Below are positions 1 through 8,048 of a stretch of DNA of 64,000 nucleotides, one piece after another. Source of the stretch: CAUZFZ01 sp963579025 (GTDB lineage: Bacteria; Planctomycetota; Planctomycetia; Planctomycetales; Planctomycetaceae); NCBI GenBank assembly GCA_963579025.1, contig CAUZFZ010000022.1:24808-88807 (forward strand), read 5' to 3'. Within the stretch, counting starts at the first letter, position 1. Each line of letters opens with the position of its first letter. The position numbers and the translations under genes are program-made. The notes under the pieces were generated by a model. It was not told the origin of the DNA. It did not search any database and was given only the letters and a program-made list of their open reading frames with translations.

Positions 1-1193
1 TTGCTTACCTGGAGACTCTGCAGCAGAGCATCGGCAAATCCCGATGGGCCGGAATGCCCGACGAGATGCCCATGGTCAGCCAGCCAGTTCGGCTGGAACG
101 ACTGCATTCAGAGGAGATGCGATTCGATCATCCCGTATGCGTTATCTCCAGTCCGCGAGCGCCGCGCGAGTACTTTGTGGTCGAACAGAAAACGCGTCGT
201 ATCTGGCGTCTTCAGAAAGGCAACGGGGACTTTACGACGGATCGCAAAGAGCTGTTCGTCGACTTGAGCAACGAAGCCTCGACGGGCGAGTTCGAAGGAG
301 TCGTGTGTCTGGCGTTTCATCCACAGTTTCTGAAGAACCGCAAGTACTACGTCAATTATCACGTTCGAAATCAGGGCAGTCACTTTTCACCCATCATCGC
401 CGAGCGTCACGCCACTGAAGATTCTCGAAAGGACGCAGGTGGACCATCGCGGCGGCTGTTGCAGATTCACCAGAAGACTGATCTCCACTGGGGTGGCATG
501 CTGGCGTTCGGTCCGGACGGTTACCTTTACATCGGCGCGGGCGACGCAGGTCCGCAGGAAGACCCGGAAGGCCACAGCCAGGACCTCAGTCTGCTGACCG
601 GTTCGATTCTGCGAATTGATGTGGACCGCCAATCGGGAGAACTGGCGTACGCGATTCCGGAATCGAATCCGTTTCGTACGACAGGTGATCAAGTGCGTCC
701 GGAAATCTGGTCATACGGATTTCGTATGCCATGGCGATTCAGCTTCGACAGCGAAACCGACGACTTGTGGGTCGGCGATATTGGCCAGAACCTCTTCGAA
801 AACGTACGCATATCGAGACTCGGCGATAACCACGGCTGGAATGTATTCGAAGGCTTCGAGAACTTTTCCGAGCGATTCCGGCGCAAGGGCGAAACCTATG
901 TCCCGCCGGTCCTCTCGTACCGCCGCAAAGATGGCGTGTCGGTGACGGCGGGCTATGTCTACCGGGCGAAGAAAGACTCGAGTTACTACGGCGCGTTCAT
1001 CTTCGGCGACTTCGAGTCGAAGCGAATCTGGGCGATGACGCAGCGCGACCGCAAGCTGGTCAAAGTCCGGCAGATCGGATCCTGTCCCGAGCGGATCTCG
1101 TCATTCGGCATGGACGAGAATGGTGAGCTGTTGGTGGTCGGCTACAAGGGAACCATCTACCAGCTTGTGCTGGATGATTCCAAGTTTGAGTAG
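1..1193 (+). CDS. PQQ-type sugar dehydrogenase-like beta-propeller protein, 5' end outside window
   Basis: The frame is open from the first bases of the window, so the gene begins upstream; the first internal ATG is at 54. The visible product (about 397 residues) is a six-bladed-propeller protein of the glucose/sorbosone dehydrogenase (GSDH) family. The typical central block is present, with HWGGMLAFGPDGYLYIGAGD followed by the substrate and calcium region, then a conserved SYGFRMPWRFSFD stretch and a late GDIGQN motif. Members oxidise sugars with PQQ or act as binding propellers; in planctomycetes they are usually exported, but the signal peptide would lie outside the window. No c-type haem motif is seen in this part and the protein ends soon after the propeller. 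It converges on the Hsp70 fusion gene with only 14 bases between the stops. Family assignment is firm; substrate and cofactor use are unknown. Confidence 0.85.
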   Translation, partial: AYLETLQQSIGKSRWAGMPDEMPMVSQPVRLERLHSEEMRFDHPVCVISSPRAPREYFVVEQKTRRIWRLQKGNGDFTTDRKELFVDLSNEASTGEFEGVVCLAFHPQFLKNRKYYVNYHVRNQGSHFSPIIAERHATEDSRKDAGGPSRRLLQIHQKTDLHWGGMLAFGPDGYLYIGAGDAGPQEDPEGHSQDLSLLTGSILRIDVDRQSGELAYAIPESNPFRTTGDQVRPEIWSYGFRMPWRFSFDSETDDLWVGDIGQNLFENVRISRLGDNHGWNVFEGFENFSERFRRKGETYVPPVLSYRRKDGVSVTAGYVYRAKKDSSYYGAFIFGDFESKRIWAMTQRDRKLVKVRQIGSCPERISSFGMDENGELLVVGYKGTIYQLVLDDSKFE

Positions 1194-1207
1194 TCCCTCT
1201 TCGGTCC

Positions 1208-4200
1208 CTAATTTGTCCGTGGCTTGGCGGATGCTGCCGCAGCAATGCGGTCGGATGCTGAAGGAATGGCGTACACGATCCGGACATCATCCAGCAGCGG
1301 GACGTGGCGGTAATAAACCTCAAGCGTCAACGCCGCCAGGCACGTCATATACAGACGTCCGCCCGCCTCGCCGTACTGATCGGCAACATCCCAGCTTCCC
1401 GCCAGGTGACCAGTCGTCCGCTGCGTCGAGACAAGCTGTTCGCGCATGATTCGATTCCACTTTTCCCATGAGGGGCCGCCCCAGTTACGCATCACCTGAC
1501 TGGCGTAGTAGTTGTAACACATGTCATTCCGCTCGGGTCCGCGACGACGCAGAAAGTCGATTCCGCGTCCGAGCGGCTCGTGCGAATTGCTCCAGCCGTT
1601 GTGCATTCGGCAGAACAGACCAATCGCGGTGGTCGATGCCTTTGAGCCCCGTTCCTCGTAACCGTACAACGCCCCATCCTGCGTTTGTACGGAATCGAGA
1701 AACACATTCATTCCTTCAAATGTTCTGTCCGGCACGTCGATCTCTGCGTCTCGAGCAGCGACCAAAGCCGTCTGAACCCAGCCGAGCACTGACGTATCAC
1801 CACCGTTGCTGCCCGGCTCATACTTCCAGCCGCCCTGTGAATTCTGGGCGTTCACAATAAACCGGATCCCACCCTGAGCCAGAGAACCTAATTGGCGGGT
1901 TTCTACTTCCAGTTGTCGACGCGTTTTCATGCCGACTTTCCGTGCGTGTGGACCGGCAATCTTCAAAGCGGCTGCATTTTGATGCACTGCCTGGGCCAGA
2001 CAGATCGCTGAAATCGCCTGGATATACATACCCTTCTGCCCTTCGAAGACGCCCCGCAGATCAGCGCCCGCCGGAACGGGCCGCGCACTCAGCCCGATGA
2101 AATTCAGGCCCGCCTCCACATTTCGACGGTAGGGACCGTCGTAACACGAGTTGCCCGCTCCTTGCAGAGCCATCACGGCCAGTCCCGTTGCAGCGACGCG
2201 TGCACGTGGCATGTTGCCCGGCTGAGTGCACTGGCCTTTACAAGCAGGCCCGCGATGATCGAAACACCAGCTTCCGTCCGCCAGTTGATGCAGCGCAAGC
2301 CATTTCAACGCACTGTTGACCGCCGCTTCGCTTTCAGTGGTACCTCCGTACCGGGCAAGCATGGTGGCACGCTCCGAAACCGGAACTGTCTCATCAATGA
2401 CAGTCACCTCGGTGTCCGGCGGTATCTCAACCGGCACGGTCGACACGAGTTCCGTCTCATCCGAGGCCTGGGTCGTTGGTTCACTATCCGACTCACTGGA
2501 CGGAGCCGCCTTGTCGAACGCTGGTTGGGGAATCAATTTGGCAACCGATTCGAGTGGCGGAGTTTCTTCTGCCGGTTCCTCCGGGATTACCATCGCTACT
2601 TCGTCAACAGACTCGGTCGTAGCCTCGGCCGACATCGAGCTCTGAATGATAAACGACTGCGGGACGTCAACCGGCATGACGATCAGTCCAAGGATGATCA
2701 GCACAACCGCGTGGAGCAGACCGTTGATTACGAGGGCTTTTGCCGTTCGCACCCGGGCTTTCCGGGTAGTCGGTTTGTGATCAGTCCCCTCTGGCCGTGT
2801 GAGTTGCATGACGGCGCGATCAAGCGAAGTTCCCTCTTCGACCTCATTCCGGATCGCGCGTCCGCTCGCAGGATTACGGTGACGGGAATCGTCCGGGTCA
2901 GTCACGATACCAGGAGTTGGTACAACGCCCGAGGAGTAGAAAGCTCCTTCATCGATCGTCAAATCGTCCATGTCGAGTGCGCGTTCATCGACGGTCAGAC
3001 CTTCGTCAGAGAAATTTCCATCCGGCGAATTTGCGACTCGACTATTGAACGGCAAAGGGACCTGAACCGGTCGTCGCGCGTCCGTTGAGCCTCGATGCGC
3101 TGAGACAGGTGGCTCCGACAAGCCTGATTCGGGAGTTGCCGCTGTGTCTCGACGATCCGTCCGTGATTCGCGGCTTGTCGGCCCTGCGCGCGCTGCCCGC
3201 TGCCTGGCACTGTCTGCGGCCTGGCCGGTAGTCGCTTCCGAGAACGTGATGTCGGACGAATCACTCAAGTCGCTGAAATCACTGAATCGAAATGACTTCC
3301 CCTCGTACGCCGATCCATCCAGGTCTTCCGACGTAAGGCCAGCTCGCTCCATCACTTCACACAGCGACGCGAGCCCCGATTCGCCTTCACGCGCCGTTTC
3401 CCACTCTCGCACCGCGTGATTGTCGTCAGGATCCACGGCCGGGTTCGCGGCCTCGACGAGTGCTGCCAGTTGATCCGCCGAGTGGTCCTCATGTTGTTCT
3501 CCGCGCAAAGCTGTCTGTGAGTAGCTCGTGCGCGCAGTGGCATCCGAAAGATCGTGCTGCATGCGTTTCTGCCAGAACGAAAACGTTTCGTTCGTGAAAC
3601 AGTTGGCTCGCTCGATATGCAGTTCAGCTTTGCGGCCGACCGTCGGCAGGAACGCATTAACCTGGATTCGCCCGTTGGCCTGATATTGAAAAGTGACTTC
3701 CACGGGTGACCCCGCAGGCAGATTCGGAGGCAGACCACGGACAACGCACGTCCCAATCCGCGAAGCTTTCTGCCCTTCGGCATTTCCACCTTCAACGACC
3801 TTTACAACAACACTTGACTGGCCTGGTTGAAATGTCCGAAACGTCGACGTCTTCTTTGCCGGTAAGGACGTGTTCTTCGGAATCATTACGCAACGTTTGT
3901 TCCCGCCCGTTGCGCGGTTGATACCAAGAACCCCCAAGTGGTGCGAGTTGACATTGTGGACTTGAATGTCACTTATGTGTTCGGCAGCGTTGCCAGATCG
4001 CAGCGTCGCATAAATCGCGGCCCCATGCGCGACAGCTTCATCAGGCGACAGCGATCGATCAACGTGACGCCCGAAGATTTCTTCCAGTGAATGCTGAACA
4101 ATTGGCATGCGGCTGGCACCGCCGGCCAGCAGCAGGCGCGTCACGTCGTCCCAGGAGCGATTCGCTTCCTTCAGCAACCGGCTGGCCGTCTGGATTGTCC

Positions 4201-5077
4201 GCTCCAGCAGGTCACTGGTGAGTTGCTCGAACAGCTCACGCGTAAACATCAGCTTCAGTTGATGGCCTTCGAACGAGAATGCAAACGTGGCCTTCTCTCG
4301 CGCCGATAAGGAGCGCTTAACATCCTCGGCCTGCTGCATCAGTGCATGTTGTGCTCGGAGGTCGTCCTGCGGGTTGATGCCAGATTCACGAAAGAATCGC
4401 TCGCTGATGTGGTCGGCGATTCTCGCCGTCCAGTCGATGCCACCCAGTCCCATGTTTCCGGCTGTTCCCAATGAGCGAAACTCACGACCGTTAATCTCCA
4501 TGAGAGTGACGTCGAAGGTCCCGCCACCCAGGTCGTAGACCATGACCAGTTCGCGGTGGTTTCGATCCGCAGCCAGACTGATAAAACCTTTGTGGAATCC
4601 GTACGAAATCGCCGCTGCTGTGGGCTCGTTGAGGATATCCAGCAATTCGATACCGGCCATGCGCGAGGCATCCTGTGTTGCCTTGCGCCTCGGTTCGTCG
4701 AAGTATGCAGGCACGGTGATAACGGCCTGGTCAATCGAGCCCAACTGAAGTTCGGCGTCTGCCTTCAACTTCCGCAGAATCAGCGCCTGGATCACTTCGG
4801 GCGGGAAGGACTCGTCACGAATTGTGCGTCTGTAGCAGGCCTGCCCCATGTCTCGCTTGACGGACCGCGCGACGAGGTCGGGTTCAAACTCTGCCAGCTT
4901 ATTTGCTTCTTTACCAACAACAACGCTGTCCGTATCGAAGTAGACGACACTGGGTGTCGTCAGCTCACCATCTGCATTGACGACGGTCGTGGGTCGTCCT
5001 GTTCGATCAACCCACGCGACGAGAGAACACGTCGTCCCGAGATCGATTCCCGCGACAGTTCTCGATGGCCTGTTCAT
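1208..5077 (-). CDS. Hsp70 (DnaK-like) - transmembrane - alpha/alpha toroid fusion protein
   Basis: One uninterrupted 1289-residue frame. Residues 1-365 are an Hsp70 nucleotide-binding domain with both phosphate loops (GIDLGTTCSLVAWV near 10; VYDLGGGTFDVTLM near 195) and the adenosine motif LLLAGGASRMP. Residues about 380-510 resemble the beta part of the Hsp70 substrate-binding domain; the helical lid is missing. A long Ser/Asp/Thr-rich linker follows, then a basic stretch and one hydrophobic segment (about 781-803). Residues about 905-1270 carry repeated toroid motifs of the prenyltransferase/squalene-cyclase fold (ALKWLALHQLADGSWCFD, NAQNSQGGWKYEP, FLDSVQTQDGALYGY). By the positive-inside rule the Hsp70 part is cytoplasmic and the toroid outside the cytoplasm. 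There is no DnaJ or GrpE gene nearby, so this is not the housekeeping DnaK. Toroid domains of this sort are common in planctomycete exported proteins; the fusion to Hsp70 is the odd point. Function unknown. Confidence 0.88.
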   Translation of the reverse strand: MNRPSRTVAGIDLGTTCSLVAWVDRTGRPTTVVNADGELTTPSVVYFDTDSVVVGKEANKLAEFEPDLVARSVKRDMGQACYRRTIRDESFPPEVIQALILRKLKADAELQLGSIDQAVITVPAYFDEPRRKATQDASRMAGIELLDILNEPTAAAISYGFHKGFISLAADRNHRELVMVYDLGGGTFDVTLMEINGREFRSLGTAGNMGLGGIDWTARIADHISERFFRESGINPQDDLRAQHALMQQAEDVKRSLSAREKATFAFSFEGHQLKLMFTRELFEQLTSDLLERTIQTASRLLKEANRSWDDVTRLLLAGGASRMPIVQHSLEEIFGRHVDRSLSPDEAVAHGAAIYATLRSGNAAEHISDIQVHNVNSHHLGVLGINRATGGNKRCVMIPKNTSLPAKKTSTFRTFQPGQSSVVVKVVEGGNAEGQKASRIGTCVVRGLPPNLPAGSPVEVTFQYQANGRIQVNAFLPTVGRKAELHIERANCFTNETFSFWQKRMQHDLSDATARTSYSQTALRGEQHEDHSADQLAALVEAANPAVDPDDNHAVREWETAREGESGLASLCEVMERAGLTSEDLDGSAYEGKSFRFSDFSDLSDSSDITFSEATTGQAADSARQRAARAGPTSRESRTDRRDTAATPESGLSEPPVSAHRGSTDARRPVQVPLPFNSRVANSPDGNFSDEGLTVDERALDMDDLTIDEGAFYSSGVVPTPGIVTDPDDSRHRNPASGRAIRNEVEEGTSLDRAVMQLTRPEGTDHKPTTRKARVRTAKALVINGLLHAVVLIILGLIVMPVDVPQSFIIQSSMSAEATTESVDEVAMVIPEEPAEETPPLESVAKLIPQPAFDKAAPSSESDSEPTTQASDETELVSTVPVEIPPDTEVTVIDETVPVSERATMLARYGGTTESEAAVNSALKWLALHQLADGSWCFDHRGPACKGQCTQPGNMPRARVAATGLAVMALQGAGNSCYDGPYRRNVEAGLNFIGLSARPVPAGADLRGVFEGQKGMYIQAISAICLAQAVHQNAAALKIAGPHARKVGMKTRRQLEVETRQLGSLAQGGIRFIVNAQNSQGGWKYEPGSNGGDTSVLGWVQTALVAARDAEIDVPDRTFEGMNVFLDSVQTQDGALYGYEERGSKASTTAIGLFCRMHNGWSNSHEPLGRGIDFLRRRGPERNDMCYNYYASQVMRNWGGPSWEKWNRIMREQLVSTQRTTGHLAGSWDVADQYGEAGGRLYMTCLAALTLEVYYRHVPLLDDVRIVYAIPSASDRIAAAASAKPRTN

Positions 5078-5325
5078 GGCTCAATCCGAACACAATGGCA
5101 TTGGAACGCATTTTTCGTTTGCGCAACGGTGCTGGATGCGAATCCCGTACTCACGTCAGGCAACTGTACCCCGCACGATTGCTGCCGAACGGACATAGAC
5201 GCGTAAGGTGGTCGCGATCTGGAGTTTTACCTGGAACCAAAGCGATCAAACGTCGGGGCTGGTCAGCTCAACGCAGACGGAGCAGTCACGGTTAACCGGC
5301 AGAGTTTCACAATCGGAGCCAGAAA
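5078..5325. other. Intergenic region upstream of the Hsp70 fusion gene
   Basis: This spacer holds the promoter side of the Hsp70 fusion gene and the 3' side of the halogenase-like gene, both on the minus strand. Short ORFs cross it, but none has a ribosome binding site or recognisable product. I see no hairpin with a T-tract and no repeat. Confidence 0.4.
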
Positions 5326-6828
5326 TCAGCGAGCAGGAGAAGCAGTGGAGCGGTACATGTTGCGCGCGTTCGGATCACACAGTCTGGCGAGATTGAAGGG
5401 CTCAATGGCACAACGCACCTGCTTCTCAAAGTTAGCCACCAAAGCCGGGCTGCCGGTCAGCGCCTGATCCAGTTCGCTCCGAAGCCGGAATGCGGCAGCA
5501 GTCAATCGGTCGTCATCAGCACACAGAAACGACCACGGCGCCGCCGATGACCCGGATTCTGCGCGGCGGTGTTCACAGGTTGTCGCGGCGGCGAAGTAGA
5601 GCATTGACCACGCCGCAAATGCCCTGAAGTTCTGCCGCGACGCATAGCAGCCTTCTACCAGACAGTCGACCCAGTAAATCTCGTTGCGCAGTGACTCGGC
5701 GTATTGCTGAAGCTGAGATTCCAGGTCTGGCCGGCTCCAATGGCGTTCGATGATGCTCGCTATGCGTTCGATTCCACTTAGCGTGTGGGCGATCCCGGTA
5801 CTGTGCAGCGGATCAACGAACCCGGCCGTATTGGGCAACAACCCCCAATCCCGCCCAGCCATCTGTCTGCTGCAGCGCTGCATTCGCCCGGTACTCCGCA
5901 GACCACCATCGGGCTGTACAAGTTCGGCATGACGGAATTGTCGGGCGATGGACGGGTACTTTGCGAGTTCCTGTTTCCACTCGTACACAGCCGAGATCGA
6001 TTCGTTCCACGGTCGGTGAGTCCCGTCAAACACGAAGCCGGCACTTGTGATCCCGTTATCGAATCGCAGTTGCCACATCCAGGCATCGTCCAGAATGTGA
6101 TGAATCGCTGCGGCGTCACACGGAAACGGATGCTCCTGCCTGTCACATTCGGATTCCGCGAGAATGTCATCCCACTTATCCACTCCCGAGAAGTGCCCGA
6201 AGACCGCTCGCGAGTTTGTTTGCAGAGAATCATCTTCGATTCCAAGTACTCGCGTGATCAGTCCGCCCGATCCCGTCGCGTCCACGACAAATCTAGCGAG
6301 AATTACAACAGGTTCATCGAGCCGGTGACCGGACAATTTCCACCCATTACTGTGCGTGATTTCCGCGAGGTGGGTGTTATCAAGAACTTCGATGCCGGCA
6401 GACCGGGCTTCGTCAGCCAGAAACGCGTCGACGTCCGACCGTAGCCAGTGCGTATCCGCGAAGTCGTTTTCGTTGCTCGCTGCGACGAGAAGTTCGTTGG
6501 AGTGATCGCGATCCGATTCGAACGGTCGACCGGACTCGTGTCGAAAGTAGCTGAAACCTCGCTTAAGACCGCAGCCAATGTCCGGATACGTCGATCGCCA
6601 TGAACCGTACTTCGCGAGTGGTTTCAGACGCGGCAGGTCGTACCGATCCGCCAGGTCCCCGAGGATGTAGTCGGCGATCGGTGTCGATGACTCACCGATG
6701 GCGAATCGCGGATGAGTATCGCGATCGACCAACACAACGGATCGACCGATCCGCTGCAGGATCAGCGCCATCAGACTTCCACCGAAGCCCGACCCCAGCA
6801 CTGCAATGTCTACCGATGTTTCGATCAT
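5326..6828 (-). CDS. FAD-dependent oxidoreductase of the tryptophan-halogenase family
   Basis: This 500-residue protein starts with a Rossmann FAD motif (VLGSGFGGSLMA, residues 10-21), followed by the GESSTP segment that takes the place of the GEA/GES motif of flavin-dependent halogenases. Near the middle, WMWQLRFDNGITSAGFV resembles the WxWxIP block of tryptophan halogenases, but Leu-Arg stands where Ile-Pro is expected. FVDPLHSTGIAHTLSGIERI is the conserved C-terminal FAD-binding stretch. The reaction could be halogenation or hydroxylation/desaturation of a lipid or aromatic substrate; the imperfect WxWxIP argues against simple tryptophan halogenation. It lies 37 bases after the radical SAM gene on the same strand, so the two are probably co-transcribed. 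No carrier protein or polyketide synthase gene is visible. Family call is good, reaction unknown. Confidence 0.82.
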   Translation of the reverse strand: MIETSVDIAVLGSGFGGSLMALILQRIGRSVVLVDRDTHPRFAIGESSTPIADYILGDLADRYDLPRLKPLAKYGSWRSTYPDIGCGLKRGFSYFRHESGRPFESDRDHSNELLVAASNENDFADTHWLRSDVDAFLADEARSAGIEVLDNTHLAEITHSNGWKLSGHRLDEPVVILARFVVDATGSGGLITRVLGIEDDSLQTNSRAVFGHFSGVDKWDDILAESECDRQEHPFPCDAAAIHHILDDAWMWQLRFDNGITSAGFVFDGTHRPWNESISAVYEWKQELAKYPSIARQFRHAELVQPDGGLRSTGRMQRCSRQMAGRDWGLLPNTAGFVDPLHSTGIAHTLSGIERIASIIERHWSRPDLESQLQQYAESLRNEIYWVDCLVEGCYASRQNFRAFAAWSMLYFAAATTCEHRRAESGSSAAPWSFLCADDDRLTAAAFRLRSELDQALTGSPALVANFEKQVRCAIEPFNLARLCDPNARNMYRSTASPAR

Positions 6829-6865
6829 GCCACGAATTCAATTCGCTTGTTTCTCACTTGGACTG

Positions 6866-7822
6866 TCAGGTGGACGCGTCGGTCGATGACTGGCAACTGC
6901 CACACACACAGGCAGGAAGAAACGCCTGAGTCAAATTCGTGCGTTGCATCCGGTCGATGCGTTGTGTCGCACATTGCGGGCAGCGGGCAAATCGTACCGC
7001 GTCCCACAGGTCCATAAACACGCGACCCTGCTTTAGGCCGATGCCGGCTTCCAGGACCGCTTCCATGGACTCGATACGCGGCTCGGCAAATTCACCCGAG
7101 TCTGCCAGTTGCTCCATGATTCCGTTGCCCGAGCGAGACGGGATAACGGCACAACATCCGATGTCGAGGTCGAAGGACGTTTTGATTGATCGGAGTGCCC
7201 AGTCGATCCCTTCCTGTTCGTCGAGCCAGGGTGGACGGAGCAGAATGAATGATCGCACTGCGATATCGTGCCTGCGGAGGAACGTCACGGCTCTTGCGAA
7301 ATCATCAAGTGACATTTGCTTGTTGAGTCGACGCAGAACGTCGGGATGCACGGTCTCGAGACCGATCGCGATTTCCAGTTGCGTTCCAATCAGATCGCGA
7401 AACCGGACACACTGGTCGTCGCAGAACTTCGGATGGTTCTCGACGATCACGGTCTCGAAGGAACTCACGATCCGCGCGATGGCGGGCCAGTCTTCCCTCG
7501 GGATTGCCTGTGGGTCGAAGAAGTTGCCGCTGTTGTACAGCTTGATGTGCCGTGCGGTCGGAAGCCGTTCGAGGGCATACTCGATTTGTGCCGGGATGGA
7601 TCCAATTGGCACGCGTTCGTCGGTCGTGTTTTTCCACAGGTCGCAGAACACGCAGCGAAACGGACACTCGCGATTCGTCAGGAAGATCGTGGCGACGTCT
7701 TCAACCTGGCCGTGCGCTGTGCATTCGGGTTCGACCAGAAACGCGTAGGGACGTGTCGGATCGACGGCGTTCTTCTCGCGTCGAGCCTTCAGGATTTCTG
7801 CCGTCCCGATCCGGTGATTCAC
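6866..7822 (-). CDS. Radical SAM protein
   Basis: A 318-residue protein with the canonical CX3CX2C cluster motif (CPFRCVFC, Cys53, Cys57, Cys60), which binds the 4Fe-4S cluster that cleaves S-adenosylmethionine. The barrel continues with KLYNSGNFFDP and IGLETVHPDVLRRLNKQMS, the latter being the usual GLET region near strand 4-5. The C-terminus carries two more Cys pairs (RCPQCA and CVCGSC), which could hold a metal or a second cluster. It resembles the short radical SAM proteins distantly related to archaeosine synthase RaSEA or Elp3, without an acetyltransferase domain. It is the first gene of a probable two-gene unit with the flavin halogenase-like gene. The substrate is unknown. Confidence 0.85.
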   Translation of the reverse strand: MNHRIGTAEILKARREKNAVDPTRPYAFLVEPECTAHGQVEDVATIFLTNRECPFRCVFCDLWKNTTDERVPIGSIPAQIEYALERLPTARHIKLYNSGNFFDPQAIPREDWPAIARIVSSFETVIVENHPKFCDDQCVRFRDLIGTQLEIAIGLETVHPDVLRRLNKQMSLDDFARAVTFLRRHDIAVRSFILLRPPWLDEQEGIDWALRSIKTSFDLDIGCCAVIPSRSGNGIMEQLADSGEFAEPRIESMEAVLEAGIGLKQGRVFMDLWDAVRFARCPQCATQRIDRMQRTNLTQAFLPACVCGSCQSSTDAST

Positions 7823-8048
7823 TGGCTTTCCCTACCGGATGAAAGTGGGTCGGCGAATATCCGCTGAAGCTGCGTCATTCGCGTTCCTTCAAAAAACCGT
7901 GACTGAAGTCTGAGAACAAGTGCCCAGATTGTGAAGAAGCGAGAGAAACTCAACCAGGGACTGGACTTCCCGTCATTGAGCCGGTCATATGATCGACCAC
8001 CAAACGACCGTCAGTCCGCATTCCCTTGGGTTGGATACGCCTCGCACC

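Noticed and set aside
2162..3088. 308-codon plus-strand ORF inside the Hsp70 fusion gene
   Set aside because: Composition is the antisense shadow of the linker region; no ribosome binding site and no family resemblance, while the minus-strand frame carries conserved domains.
5065..5295. Small plus-strand ORF with ESRTHVRQLYPARLLPNG-like peptide upstream of the Hsp70 gene
   Set aside because: This resembles the spurious peptides often predicted in intergenic DNA; no start signal and it overlaps the Hsp70 start.
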